Origin: Dokdonella fugitiva
GTDB lineage: Bacteria; Pseudomonadota; Gammaproteobacteria; Xanthomonadales; Rhodanobacteraceae
DNA: 64,000 nt
Direction: 5' to 3'
Assembly (NCBI RefSeq): GCF_004342425.1
Contig: NZ_SLWQ01000005.1
Coordinates: forward strand, 1 to 64,000
The notes under the pieces are model-generated. The model worked only from the letters and a program-made list of their open reading frames with translations. It was not told the DNA's origin and did not search any database. Position numbers and translations under genes: made by a program. Of this stretch, positions 39,677 through 49,161 are shown piece by piece. The first letter of the stretch is position 1. Every line of letters begins with the position of its first letter.

Positions 39677-40018
39677 ATGTTTGTAAAGCTTGTTCTCGCA
39701 ACGGCGACCAGCCTCGCGGCAGCGGCCCTGATCGCTCCGGCCGCCCATGCCGACACGCTCGACACGAAAGCCACGAAGCGCCACCACCATCGCGCCATGG
39801 CCAGCGAAGGAGCCAACCTTCCCGCCCGCGGCATGACGATGGCGCAGGTCGAACGGCGCTTCGGTGCGCCGGCCGAGAAGCTCGCGCCGGCCGGCGGTGA
39901 CGCGCCGCGCCATCCGACGATCAATCGCTGGCGCTATGCCGGCTACACCGTCTACTTCGAACGCAATCGCGTGCTGCACAGCGTCGTCGACGAAGCGCCG
40001 CCGGCGCCGAAGTCCTGA
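39677..40018 (+). CDS. Small exported protein with SmpA/BamE-like domain
   Basis: 113 residues: signal peptide (ending AHA, about 25), a His/Lys-rich spacer, then RGMTMAQVERRFGAPAEKL and HPTINRWRYAGYTVYFERNRVLHSVV. The 'GMT...V...FG.P' helix and the W-Y/V-YFE strand pair are typical of the SmpA/OmlA/BamE fold, though there is no lipobox. Probably a periplasmic assembly or lipoprotein-like protein; exact role unknown. Four bases upstream of agmatine deiminase. The stretch 39499-39676 between the terminator and this gene shows no other gene. Confidence 0.75.
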   Translation: MFVKLVLATATSLAAAALIAPAAHADTLDTKATKRHHHRAMASEGANLPARGMTMAQVERRFGAPAEKLAPAGGDAPRHPTINRWRYAGYTVYFERNRVLHSVVDEAPPAPKS

Positions 40019-40021
40019 TCG

Positions 40022-41056
40022 ATGGCATCGAGCTTGCGCCTGCCTGCCGAATGGGAACCGCAGGCCGGCGTGATCATCGCCTGGCCGCACGCGGATACCG
40101 ACTGGGGTCCGCGCCTCGCACGCATCGAACGCGCCTACGTCGGGCTCGCCGCGGCGATCGCGCGCTTCGAACCGCTCGTGGTCTGCGTCGCGGATGCGAA
40201 GGTGCGCGCGCGCGCGACCACGCTGCTCGCCGACGCCGGCGTCGATGCCGGACGCCTGCGTTGCGTCGAGGTCCCGTATGACGATACCTGGCTGCGCGAT
40301 TCGGGGCCGCTCACCCTCGCCGGAGCCGGCCGCTTCCAGCTGCTCGACTTCCGCTTCACCGGCTGGGGCGGCAAGTACGAAGGCAGCCGCGACGACGCGC
40401 TGGTCGAGACGCTGCACGCGCGCGGCCTGTTCGGCAGCGCCGAACGCCGCCGCATCGACTGGGCGCTCGAGGGCGGCGCGATCGAGGTCGACGGCCGGGG
40501 CAGCCTGCTGACGACCTGGCGTTGCCTGCACCAGCGGCATCCGCAGATGAGCCGGGCGGAAATGGATGCGTTGCTGCGCGACGCGTTCGCGGTCGAGCGC
40601 GTGCTCTGGCTCGAACACGGCTATCTCGAAGGCGACGACACCGACGCGCACATCGACACGCTCGCGCGCTACGCACCGGGCGACGCGATCGTGCTGCAGA
40701 CCTGCGACGACGCGGCCGACCCGCACCATGCCGAGCTCGGGCGCATGCGCGAGGAAATCGCCGCGCTGCGCACACCCGACGGTCGGCCATACCGCCTGCA
40801 CGAACTGCCGTGGGCGCGCGCGATCGTCGACGGCGGACGCCGCCTCGCCGCGTCGTACGCGAACTATCTCGTCGTCGACGGCGGCGTCGTCATGCCGGCC
40901 TACGGCGACCCCTCGGATGCCGCCGCGGCGCGCGTGATCGCCGCCGCGCACCCCGGCCGCGAGATCGTCGCGGTCGACGCACGCGAACTGATCTGGCAGA
41001 ACGGCAGCGTGCACTGCCTGACGATGCAGCTTCCCGCCGGCGTGCTCGCCACCTGA
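40022..41056 (+). CDS. aguA: Agmatine deiminase
   Basis: 344 residues of the guanidino-group-modifying superfamily. It starts LPAEWEPQAGVIIAWPH and has YDDTWLRDSGPL, GWGGKY, ALEGGAIEVDGRG, HGYLEGDDTDAHIDTLARY and the catalytic Cys in NGSVHCLTMQLPAG. It converts agmatine to N-carbamoylputrescine plus ammonia, the first step of putrescine synthesis from arginine. The second enzyme (aguB) is encoded at 43219, on the same strand but beyond an opposing GGDEF gene. Confidence 0.95.
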   Translation: MASSLRLPAEWEPQAGVIIAWPHADTDWGPRLARIERAYVGLAAAIARFEPLVVCVADAKVRARATTLLADAGVDAGRLRCVEVPYDDTWLRDSGPLTLAGAGRFQLLDFRFTGWGGKYEGSRDDALVETLHARGLFGSAERRRIDWALEGGAIEVDGRGSLLTTWRCLHQRHPQMSRAEMDALLRDAFAVERVLWLEHGYLEGDDTDAHIDTLARYAPGDAIVLQTCDDAADPHHAELGRMREEIAALRTPDGRPYRLHELPWARAIVDGGRRLAASYANYLVVDGGVVMPAYGDPSDAAAARVIAAAHPGREIVAVDARELIWQNGSVHCLTMQLPAGVLAT

Positions 41057-41070
41057 GCCGACGGCTCAGG
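41052..41070. terminator. Hairpin shared by two convergent stop codons
   Basis: CCTGAGCC, loop GAC, GGCTCAGG (eight perfect pairs). The aguA stop (41054-41056) and the stop of the GGDEF gene (41066-41068) lie in its opposite arms. There is no U tract, so it may act as a weak bidirectional terminator or a 3' stabilising structure. Confidence 0.45.
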
Positions 41071-43105
41071 CGTTCGCCTGGTCGGGTGACACCGGCGCGA
41101 CGAGTTCGAGCCGGTAGGTGCCGCGGCCGGCCTGCTTCGCCTCGTAGAGCATCGCATCGGCGCGCGCGACGAGCTGCGCCGGCGGCAGCGGGCAGGCCTT
41201 GCAGGCGGCGACGCCGATGCTCGCGCCGACCGCGAGGGTCAAGCCTTCGCTGCGCAGTTCGAACGGGCGCGACATCGCCATCACGAGCTTGGTCGCGATC
41301 GTGCGCACGCGCTTGACGTCGGGGATGCCCTCCATGACGACGACGAACTCGTCGCCGCCGAGGCGCGCGACCGCGTCGGACGCGCGCACGTTCTCGCCGA
41401 GCCGGGTCGCGAACGCGCGTATCAGCGCGTCGCCGACCGCATGGCCGTGCGTGTCGTTGACCTGCTTGAAGCGGTCGACGTCGAGGTAGAACACGGACAG
41501 CAGCCATTCCTTCTCGCGCGAGCGCTCGATCGCCGCGTCGAGGCATTCGTGGAATGCGGCGCGGTTCATCAGGCCGGTCAGCGGGTCGATGCGCGCGAGG
41601 TGGATCAGGCGCCGCTCCTCGCGCTTCTTCGACGTGATGTCCTGCACCATCGCGTGCACGCCGATCACGCTGCCGTCCTTCTCGGCCGTTTCCGGGATGA
41701 ACGTGATCTCCACGCACTGGTAATCGTCGCCGTCGCCTTCCTCGTCCTCGAACGTCACGCGTTCGCCGGCGAGCGCGCGCCCGAGGTACGGCTCGCGCCG
41801 CGCGTAGCGCGCGTCGCCGAGCACGCTGCGCAGGTCTTCGCCGACGATCGTCGGCGCATGCGCGGCGTAGGCGCGGCGGAATGCCTCGTTGGCGAAGACG
41901 AAGCGCTGCTGCGCATCGACGTAGGCGATCTTCACCGGCAGGGTGTCGGCGACCGTGCGCAGGCGCTGCTCGCTGAGTTGCAGCGCCTGCTCGACCGCGC
42001 GCATCGCGGTGATGTCCTGTGCATAGCCCATCACGTAGGCGGAACCGTCCGCGTCGGTGTACAGCCGGTTGCGGTACTGCCAGACGAGTTCCGCGCCGTC
42101 ACGGTTCTGCACGCGCAGGAAGCCGGCGTCCTCGCCCGCCCGCGCGATGCGCTGCTGGTACTGGTCGATGAGGAAGCGCAGGTGCGGCGGCGCGAGGTCG
42201 CGCAGCGGCGTGCCGAGCAGTTCGGCGACGCTGCGCCCGAGCGCGGCCGCCGCGGCCGGGTTGATCGACAGCAGGGTGCCGTCAAGTTCGTGGATCCAGA
42301 TGAAGCCCGTGCTGTGCTCGAAGAAGTCGCGGAAGCGCCGCTCGCTCGCCTCGAGCGCGCGCATCGCGCGCCGCTCGGTGGTGACGTCGCGCGCGCGCAG
42401 CAGCAACACGTCGCGGCCGGACAGCACGGTGCGTTCGGCGAACGATTCGACTTCGAGCTCGCGCCCGTCCTTGGTGCGGTGGCGCCCGACCATGGTACGC
42501 CCGGCCGGCGGCAGGTCCGGGCCGACCGCGACGTCGCGCGGACGCAGGTCGGGCACGCTCAGCGCGGAGAATTCCTCCTCGCTGTAGCCGTAGGTTTCGG
42601 TCGCGGCGCGGTTCGCGCCGAGGAAGCGCAACGTGTTCGGGTCGCAGATCCACACCGGGTGCGCATCGAGGTCGAACACGGTGCGCAGGCTCACGCTCTG
42701 CGTGCGCTGTTCACGCGCGCGCAGGACGCCCATCACGGCCAGGCGCAGCGCGTACTGCAGCACGAGCGGCTGCAGCCCCGGCAAGGCGAGCGCGTCGCTG
42801 GCTCCGCGCGCGAGCGCGAGGTCGCACAGCGTGCGGTCCGGCCGCGCGGCCAGCACGAGCAGGGCGACGTCCGGCGCCCGCGCGCGCAGCTTGGCGATCG
42901 ATTCGAGCTGGCGCGCCCCGGCGACGTGGAGCACGACCGCGTCGAAGGCCTTGTGCACGAGGCGCGCGACCGCTTCGTGCGTGCCGGGACAGCTGGTGAT
43001 CGACGCGCCCGAATCGGCGAACAACGCGCGCAGCCCCGCTTCGTCGGCGGTGCCGACGACGACGAGGACTTCGAGTGCAGCCTGCGCCGTGCCCGTGCCG
43101 GTCAT
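41066..43105 (-). CDS. PAS-GGDEF diguanylate cyclase with receiver-like N-terminus
   Basis: 679 residues. Residues about 8-125 look like a degenerate response-regulator receiver (LEVLVVVGTADEAGLRALF; no clear acidic pocket). Three PAS domains follow (about 140-255, 265-375, 385-500; the second contains HSTGFIWIHELDGTLLSIN). The GGDEF domain (about 510-670) has the intact active site RLGGDEF and an inhibitory site RASD five residues before it. It should make cyclic di-GMP in response to a signal sensed by the PAS domains. It lies between aguA and aguB on the opposite strand. Confidence 0.92.
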   Translation of the reverse strand: MTGTGTAQAALEVLVVVGTADEAGLRALFADSGASITSCPGTHEAVARLVHKAFDAVVLHVAGARQLESIAKLRARAPDVALLVLAARPDRTLCDLALARGASDALALPGLQPLVLQYALRLAVMGVLRAREQRTQSVSLRTVFDLDAHPVWICDPNTLRFLGANRAATETYGYSEEEFSALSVPDLRPRDVAVGPDLPPAGRTMVGRHRTKDGRELEVESFAERTVLSGRDVLLLRARDVTTERRAMRALEASERRFRDFFEHSTGFIWIHELDGTLLSINPAAAAALGRSVAELLGTPLRDLAPPHLRFLIDQYQQRIARAGEDAGFLRVQNRDGAELVWQYRNRLYTDADGSAYVMGYAQDITAMRAVEQALQLSEQRLRTVADTLPVKIAYVDAQQRFVFANEAFRRAYAAHAPTIVGEDLRSVLGDARYARREPYLGRALAGERVTFEDEEGDGDDYQCVEITFIPETAEKDGSVIGVHAMVQDITSKKREERRLIHLARIDPLTGLMNRAAFHECLDAAIERSREKEWLLSVFYLDVDRFKQVNDTHGHAVGDALIRAFATRLGENVRASDAVARLGGDEFVVVMEGIPDVKRVRTIATKLVMAMSRPFELRSEGLTLAVGASIGVAACKACPLPPAQLVARADAMLYEAKQAGRGTYRLELVAPVSPDQANA

Positions 43106-43218
43106 GCCGCCTTCCTACACTGACGCGCCCTCTTCCACAACTGGCGTCTTGCCCCCATGCTCGCTCCCCCATGCGCGATCCGCGCTACCATCCCGGTCTG
43201 GAATCCCGCTTCTACGCC

Positions 43219-44106
43219 ATGCCAACGAAATCCCTCAAAGTCGCCCTGCTGCAGGAAACCGACCGCGGCAGCCGCGAGGCCAACCTCGACGCGATCGAGG
43301 CGGGCCTGCGCGAAGCCGCCGCCGCGGGCGCACGGCTCGTGCTGCTGCAGGAGCTGCACAACGGACCGTACTTCTGCCAGCACGAGCACGTCGGCGAATT
43401 CGATCGCGCCGAATCGATCCCCGGCCCGAGCACCGAGCGCATCGGCCGCCTCGCCGAGGAGCTCGGGCTCGTCGTCGTCGCTTCCCTGTTCGAACGACGC
43501 GCGGCCGGCCTCTACCACAATACCGCCGTGGTATTCGACCGTTCGCGGGCGATCGCCGGCAAGTACCGCAAGATGCACATCCCCGACGATCCGGCATTCT
43601 ACGAGAAGTTCTACTTCACGCCGGGCGATCTCGGTTTCGAGCCCGTGCCGACCTCGGTCGGCAAGCTCGGCGTGCTCGTCTGCTGGGACCAGTGGTATCC
43701 CGAGGGCGCGCGCCTGATGGCGCTCGCCGGCGCGGACCTGTTGCTGTATCCGACCGCGATCGGCTGGGATCCCGCCGACGCCGACGACGAGAAGGAACGC
43801 CAGCGCGACGCCTGGATCACCGTGCAGCGCGGCCACGCCGTCGCCAACGGCCTGCCGCTGCTCGCCTGCAACCGCACCGGCTTCGAGGCGGCGCCGGATG
43901 GTGCGCGCGGCATCCAGTTCTGGGGGTCGAGCTTCGTCGCCGGGCCGCAGGGCGAGTTCCTTGCCCGTGCGCGCAGCGACGGTCGCGAGCTGCTGCTCGC
44001 CGACGTCGACCTCGGCCGCAGCGAAGACGTACGGCGCATCTGGCCGTTCCTGCGCGACCGCCGCATCGACGCCTACGCGGACCTGACGCGACGGTATCGC
44101 GATTGA
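43219..44106 (+). CDS. aguB: N-carbamoylputrescine amidase
   Basis: 295 residues of the nitrilase superfamily, starting KSLKVALLQETDRGSREANL. The catalytic triad is Glu in LLLQELHNGPYF, Lys in KYRKMHIPDD and Cys in VCWDQWYPEGARL. The segment FYEKFYFTPGD and the end FLRDRRIDAY are typical of the plant/bacterial AguB family. It hydrolyses N-carbamoylputrescine to putrescine, CO2 and ammonia. The ATG at 43219 is preferred; upstream in-frame starts run into the opposing gene. Confidence 0.95.
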   Translation: MPTKSLKVALLQETDRGSREANLDAIEAGLREAAAAGARLVLLQELHNGPYFCQHEHVGEFDRAESIPGPSTERIGRLAEELGLVVVASLFERRAAGLYHNTAVVFDRSRAIAGKYRKMHIPDDPAFYEKFYFTPGDLGFEPVPTSVGKLGVLVCWDQWYPEGARLMALAGADLLLYPTAIGWDPADADDEKERQRDAWITVQRGHAVANGLPLLACNRTGFEAAPDGARGIQFWGSSFVAGPQGEFLARARSDGRELLLADVDLGRSEDVRRIWPFLRDRRIDAYADLTRRYRD

Positions 44107-44132
44107 ACGCCGACCGTGCAGGCCAGCCGCCG

Positions 44133-45347
44133 ATGAACACCCACGCCCCGGCCGGCGACGCCCTCGCCGGCCAGCCGATCGCCCGCGTGCGGCGCGGCGA
44201 CATCGAATACGTGCTGCTCGGCACCGCGCACGTGTCGCGCGTTAGTGCGGACGCCGTGCGCGCGATCCTGCAACGCGAGGCGTTCGACGCGGTCGCGGTC
44301 GAGTTGTGCGAACCGCGCTACCAGTCGATCCGCGATCCCGAGGCGTTCCGTCGCCTCGACCTGTTCCAGGTGATCCGCCAGGGCAAGGTCGGCCTCGTCG
44401 CCGCGAACCTCGCGCTGTCGGCGTTCCAGCGCCGCCTCGCCGAGCAGTTCGGCATCGAGCCCGGCGCGGAAATGAAGGCGGCGATCGACGGCGCCGACGA
44501 GCGTGGCCTGCCGGTATGGCTGGTCGACCGCGAGATCGGCATCACGCTCAAGCGCGCCTACCACAGCGTCGGCTTCCTCGACCGCCTGTCGATCGTCGGC
44601 GGCCTCGGCGCGAGCGTGTTGTCGCGCGAGGACGTCAGCGAGGACGAGATCGAGAAGCTCAAGCGCGGCGACCTGCTCGGCAGCATGTTCAGCGAGTTCG
44701 CGCGCGAGTCGCCGCCGTTGTACGACGCGCTGATCGGCGAACGCGATCGTTACATGACCGCGCGCCTGCGCGAACAGGCCGCGGCGGGCGAGGCGCGCCG
44801 CGTGCTCGTCGTCATCGGCGCGGGGCACCTCGCCGGCATCGAGCGCGAGCTGGCGAACCAGAACGAGATGCCGCGGCCGCTGGTCGAGAAGCTGTCGCAG
44901 GTGCCACCGCCGTCGCGCTGGCCGAAATGGCTCGCCTTCGGCGTGTTCCTCGTCATCGCCGGCGCGATCGGCTTCGCATTCACGCGGGGCGCGCGCGCGG
45001 GCACCGACGCGCTGCTCGCCTGGACGCTGTTCACCGGTGGCGGCGCCGCCCTGGGCGCGATCGCTGCGGCGGCGCATCCGCTGAGCGTGATCGCCGCCTT
45101 CGTCACCGCGCCGCTCAAGCCGTTCCGCCCGGGCGTGCCCGCGTCGGCGTTCAGCGCCGGCGTAGAGGCATGGCTGCGCAAGCCGCGCGTCGCCGACTTC
45201 GACAGCCTGCGCGACGACGTCGCGCACTGGACCGGCTGGTGGAAGAACCGCATCGCGCGCACCCTGCTGAACTTCATGTTCGTCACGCTCGGCACCGTCG
45301 TCGGCGAATACCTCGCCGGCTTCCACATCATCAAGAACCTGCTGTGA
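44133..45347 (+). CDS. TraB-family membrane protein
   Basis: 404 residues. The N-terminal TraB domain (VLLGTAHVSRVSADAV, FDAVAVELCEPRYQSI, VIGAGHLAGIERELA) is followed by at least three TM helices (about 268-285, 292-312 and near 375-400). The TraB/GumN fold shares the GTAHVS and GAGH motifs with the Tiki/EreA-like peptidase superfamily; no specific substrate is known for the bacterial members. Eleven bases upstream of the DUF349 gene. Confidence 0.9.
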   Translation: MNTHAPAGDALAGQPIARVRRGDIEYVLLGTAHVSRVSADAVRAILQREAFDAVAVELCEPRYQSIRDPEAFRRLDLFQVIRQGKVGLVAANLALSAFQRRLAEQFGIEPGAEMKAAIDGADERGLPVWLVDREIGITLKRAYHSVGFLDRLSIVGGLGASVLSREDVSEDEIEKLKRGDLLGSMFSEFARESPPLYDALIGERDRYMTARLREQAAAGEARRVLVVIGAGHLAGIERELANQNEMPRPLVEKLSQVPPPSRWPKWLAFGVFLVIAGAIGFAFTRGARAGTDALLAWTLFTGGGAALGAIAAAAHPLSVIAAFVTAPLKPFRPGVPASAFSAGVEAWLRKPRVADFDSLRDDVAHWTGWWKNRIARTLLNFMFVTLGTVVGEYLAGFHIIKNLL

Positions 45348-45357
45348 TCCCCGCTCG

Positions 45358-47862
45358 ATGAAATTGCCCGCCTTCCTCAGCAAGCCGCGTTGGCAGTCCA
45401 AGGACGCCGCCCAGCGGCGCGCCGCGATCGCACACGACAATGACGCCGAACTCGTCGCCAACCTCGGCCGCCTCGCGCGCGAGGACGTCGACCCCGGCGT
45501 ACGCATCGCCGCCGCGCGGCGCCTCGCCGACCCCGGCATCGCGCAGACCTTGTCGCGCCATGACACCGACGCGACGGTGCGCAGCCAGGCGCGCGCGCTC
45601 TGGCTCGACCTGCTCACCGGCACGCACCCGTCGGCGCCGCCGCTGGCCGAGCGCCTGCGCCTGCTGAAGGCGCAGGAAGACGCCGAACTCGCCGAGCGCA
45701 TCGCCTGCCACGCACCGGAGCCCGAACTGCGGCGCGCCGCACTCGAGCAGGTCACGCGCCCCGCGCTGCTGTTCGAGCGCACGCTCGCCGACCGCGACGC
45801 CGGCATCCGCCTCGCCCTCGTCGATCGCCTCACCGACGAGGCGATGCTCGAACGCCTGGCCGAACGCGCGCGCAAGTCCGACAAGCAGGTCAGCCGACGC
45901 GCGCGCGAGCGCATCGAAACGCTGCGCATCGGTCGCGGCGACGACACGACGCTCGAACAGCGAGCGCGCCAGCTGTGCGAGCGCATGGAGCAGTTGCTGC
46001 GCGTGCCCGGCCACGCCGATGCCGAGCGGGAACTCGTCGCGCAATGGGCGGCGATCGAAGCCGCGACGGCGCCGACGCTGCGCCAGCGCTTCCAGGCCGC
46101 ACGCAACCTGCTCGCGGCGAGCCGCGAACCGGCCCCGCCACGGGCCGCACCGGCTCCGGCGGAAGAAGCGCCGGTCGAAGCGGCCACGCCGGCGCCCGCG
46201 AACGAATCCGTCGAAGCCACGCCCGGGGCCGATGCCGATGCCGTGGTCGCGCCGCTGCTCGCGCAGGCGCGCTTCGCCGCATCGCTCGACGAAGCCCAGG
46301 CCGCGCGCCGCCAGCAGGCCGAACAGCAGCGCGCCTTGATCGGCGAGCTCGAAGCGGCGCTGCGCGAATGCGCCGGCGCGCTCGAGTCGGGCCAGACGGT
46401 GGGCGCACACGCGGCGAAGGCGCGCAGCGAAACGCTGCGCCGTCGCATCGAGGCGCCGCTGCCGAAGGCGCTCGCGGCGCTGCTCGCCGAGGTCGACACG
46501 CGTTACGGCGAACTCGTCCGCTGGCAGCGCTGGGCCGACAACCAGCATCGCCAGCAGTTGTGCGAGGACATCGAGGCGCTGCCCGCCAGCGGCCTGCATC
46601 CGGATGCGGTCGCCAACAAGGTGCGCGATGCGCAGGCGGCGTGGAGCCGGCTCGATGCGCTCGAGGGCGGCAGCGCACGCGCCGGCGACCTCAACCGGCG
46701 CTTCCACGCGGCCTGTCGTGCCGCGCTCGCGCCGGCGCAAGGGTATTTCAGGAAGCGCCACGAACTGCGCCAGTCGCAGGCCGCGGGCATCCGCAGCCTG
46801 CTCGAGCGCCAGGGCTCGCTCGCCGAGGACAGCGAGGACTGGAACACGATCATCAACCTCCGCCGGGAGACGGTCGAGGCGCTGCGCGGGCTCGACCGCG
46901 TCGAACCGCGCGAGCGCAAGGCACTCGCGCAGGCACTCAAGAACGGGCTGACCGCGCTCGACGCCCGCATCGCACGCCGTGACGCCGAGATCGAGCGCGC
47001 CAAGGCCGCGCTGATCGCGGAGGCGGAAAACCTCGCCGAGACGATGCCGCGCGGCGCGGTCGCCGCCGCGCGCGAGCTGCAGCAGCGCTGGCAACGCGCT
47101 GGGCACGGTCGCCGTGCACGTGACCAGGCGCAATGGACCGCATTCCGCGCGGCGGTCGACCGCGTGTTCGGCAAGCTCGATGCGGAGCGCGCCGAACGCA
47201 GCGCGCGCGACGCCGAGGCGCGCCAGCAGGCGGAGGCGATCTGCGTCGAACTCGAAGCGCTCGCCGCGGCCGATGCGCCGCCCGAGCGCGGTACGTTCGC
47301 ACGCCTGCAGGCTGCCTGGGACACGCTGCGCCCACGCGATGAGGCACTCGCACGGCGCTACGCCGACGCGCACGAGCGCCTGCGCGACCTCGCGCGGCGC
47401 CAGGAGCGCGCGCGCCGGCATGCGCGCTACCAGGCCTGGCTCGAGCGTTACCGCCTTTGCCGGGCACTCGAAACGTCGTCGACGCCGATCGGGCAGGCAC
47501 GCGAGCATTGGTCGGCGGCGGCCACGAGCGACATCGCGGCCGCGGCGCTGGAGGCGCGCTTCGACGCGGCGCAGGCCGGCGCACCGCTGCCGGCGCCCGA
47601 TGCCGACGATGCGCAGCGCGATCTCCTCGTCGACCTCGAGCTCCTCGCCGGTGTCGAGTCGCCCGCCGAGGATCGCGAACGGCGGCGCACACGGCAGATC
47701 AGCCGCCTGTCCGCGCGCATGGGCGGCGGCGCGACGCATGGACCCGCGGAGGAGCTCGCTTCGCTGCTGCAACGCTGGTGCGAACTCGGCGTTCCGTTCG
47801 ACGTTGCGTTCGACGCGCGCCTCGAACGCGCTCTGCTGGCCGCGGTCGACACGCTGCCTTGA
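45358..47862 (+). CDS. DUF349 coiled-coil protein with HEAT-like N-terminus
   Basis: 834 residues, highly charged and helical. The first 190 residues contain HEAT-like repeats (ARRLADPGIAQTLSRHDTDATVRSQARALW, ALVDRLTDEAMLERLAERA). Then come an Ala/Pro-rich linker (about 258-290) and DUF349 modules with the W..W pattern (LQQRWQRAGHGRRARDQAQW; LQAAWDTLRP). Cytoplasmic; DUF349 proteins are poorly studied, and a link to RNA or ribosomes has been proposed for some. No motif for an enzyme was seen. Confidence 0.82.
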   Translation: MKLPAFLSKPRWQSKDAAQRRAAIAHDNDAELVANLGRLAREDVDPGVRIAAARRLADPGIAQTLSRHDTDATVRSQARALWLDLLTGTHPSAPPLAERLRLLKAQEDAELAERIACHAPEPELRRAALEQVTRPALLFERTLADRDAGIRLALVDRLTDEAMLERLAERARKSDKQVSRRARERIETLRIGRGDDTTLEQRARQLCERMEQLLRVPGHADAERELVAQWAAIEAATAPTLRQRFQAARNLLAASREPAPPRAAPAPAEEAPVEAATPAPANESVEATPGADADAVVAPLLAQARFAASLDEAQAARRQQAEQQRALIGELEAALRECAGALESGQTVGAHAAKARSETLRRRIEAPLPKALAALLAEVDTRYGELVRWQRWADNQHRQQLCEDIEALPASGLHPDAVANKVRDAQAAWSRLDALEGGSARAGDLNRRFHAACRAALAPAQGYFRKRHELRQSQAAGIRSLLERQGSLAEDSEDWNTIINLRRETVEALRGLDRVEPRERKALAQALKNGLTALDARIARRDAEIERAKAALIAEAENLAETMPRGAVAAARELQQRWQRAGHGRRARDQAQWTAFRAAVDRVFGKLDAERAERSARDAEARQQAEAICVELEALAAADAPPERGTFARLQAAWDTLRPRDEALARRYADAHERLRDLARRQERARRHARYQAWLERYRLCRALETSSTPIGQAREHWSAAATSDIAAAALEARFDAAQAGAPLPAPDADDAQRDLLVDLELLAGVESPAEDRERRRTRQISRLSARMGGGATHGPAEELASLLQRWCELGVPFDVAFDARLERALLAAVDTLP

Positions 47863-47888
47863 GCGCGCGATGTTGCGCTGCGTGAACC

Positions 47889-49016
47889 ATGACGAGCCGG
47901 TGCATGCTAGATAGCGTGCCCTGGCCACGCACGGATTTCCCCGCAATGATCGAAGCGGCCGATGCGGACGCGAAAGCGGATGCGGCACGCAGCGCGGATG
48001 CGCGCTACACGCTGGCGGACATCCCGCCGAACGTGCTCGTCCACCTGACCGAACTGGCCAAGGCGCGCGGCATCGCCTGCGAGCGCTGGTTCGCCGGGCT
48101 CGGCATCGGCGTCGAGCAGCTCACCGATCCCGCGCTGCGCGTGTCGTACCGGCAGGCAAGCACGGTGATCCGGCGCGCGCTCGACGCGCTCGACGAACCC
48201 GCGCTCGGCCTGCACGTCGGCTGCAACGAGACGGTCGGCAGCTTCGGCCTGCTCGGCCTCGCGATGATGACCTCGCGCACGTTCGGCGACGCGATGCGCG
48301 TCGGCATCGACCACCACCGCGTGTGCGGCAGCCTGCTCGACGTCACCTTCGAGGCGATCGACGAGCGCGAAGTCGCGCTCGCGGCCTGGCCGCGCTTCCG
48401 TGACCCGCGGCTGCTGCCGTTCCTCTGCGAGGAGTTGTTCGCGAGCTCGTTCGCCGTCGCGCGTGGCCTGGTCGGTCCTTCGTTCGCGGTGCGGCGGCTC
48501 GAACTCAGCTATGCGGCGCCGGCCTACCAGGACGACTACGCCGCCTTCTTCGGCTGCGAGTTGCGCTTCGGCGCCGACCACAACCGCGCGGTGATCGACA
48601 CGCGCTGGCTGTCGCACCCGCTCGCGAGCCACAACCCGCTGACCGCGACCCAGGCCCTGCTGCTGTGCCGCCAGCAACTCGCCAACGCGGGCGCGCACGG
48701 CGACGAGCTCGTCACCTCGGTCGAACACCTGCTGCGCAACCGCTTGCGCGAACATCCGCGCCTGCCCGATGTCGCGCGCACGCTCAACCTCAGCGAGCGA
48801 TCGCTGCGCCGCCGCCTCGCCGACCGCGGCTGCGTGTTCCGCGAGATCCACGACCGCGTGCGCGCCGAGCGCGCGCTCGACCTGCTGCAACGCGGGCCGC
48901 TCAGCGTCGCCGAGATCGGCAGCGAGCTCGGCTTCAGCGATCCGCGCGAATTCCGCCGCGCGTTCAAGCGCTGGACCGGCATGCCGCCGCAGGCGGCGCG
49001 CCACGCGATCGCCTGA
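47889..49016 (+). CDS. AraC-family transcriptional regulator
   Basis: 375 residues. The N-terminal arabinose-binding-type domain (PF12625-like; ALGLHVGCNETVGSFGLLGLAMMTSRTFGDAM) is that of the OruR/ArgR-like AraC subgroup. The C-terminal double helix-turn-helix has LPDVARTLNLSERSLRRRLADRG and PLSVAEIGSELGFSDPREFRRAFKRWTGMPP. It probably controls the downstream beta-helix/cytochrome/receptor/dehydrogenase operon, on the same strand 146 bases later. The start may instead be the ATG at 47946. The region 49017-49161 holds a C-rich stretch and no gene. Confidence 0.9.
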   Translation: MTSRCMLDSVPWPRTDFPAMIEAADADAKADAARSADARYTLADIPPNVLVHLTELAKARGIACERWFAGLGIGVEQLTDPALRVSYRQASTVIRRALDALDEPALGLHVGCNETVGSFGLLGLAMMTSRTFGDAMRVGIDHHRVCGSLLDVTFEAIDEREVALAAWPRFRDPRLLPFLCEELFASSFAVARGLVGPSFAVRRLELSYAAPAYQDDYAAFFGCELRFGADHNRAVIDTRWLSHPLASHNPLTATQALLLCRQQLANAGAHGDELVTSVEHLLRNRLREHPRLPDVARTLNLSERSLRRRLADRGCVFREIHDRVRAERALDLLQRGPLSVAEIGSELGFSDPREFRRAFKRWTGMPPQAARHAIA

Positions 49017-49161
49017 CGGCGTCCCCGGTTGGCCGATCCGCCCCCCATTGGCGGAAATTCCCCCCCTCCCCGATTCCGGTGAGTTCGCCGAGAGTGCGGC
49101 AATACGCCGCGGCATGGTCCGCCTGCCGCGCCACCCCGGGGAATCCATCGGAGTCGATGTC

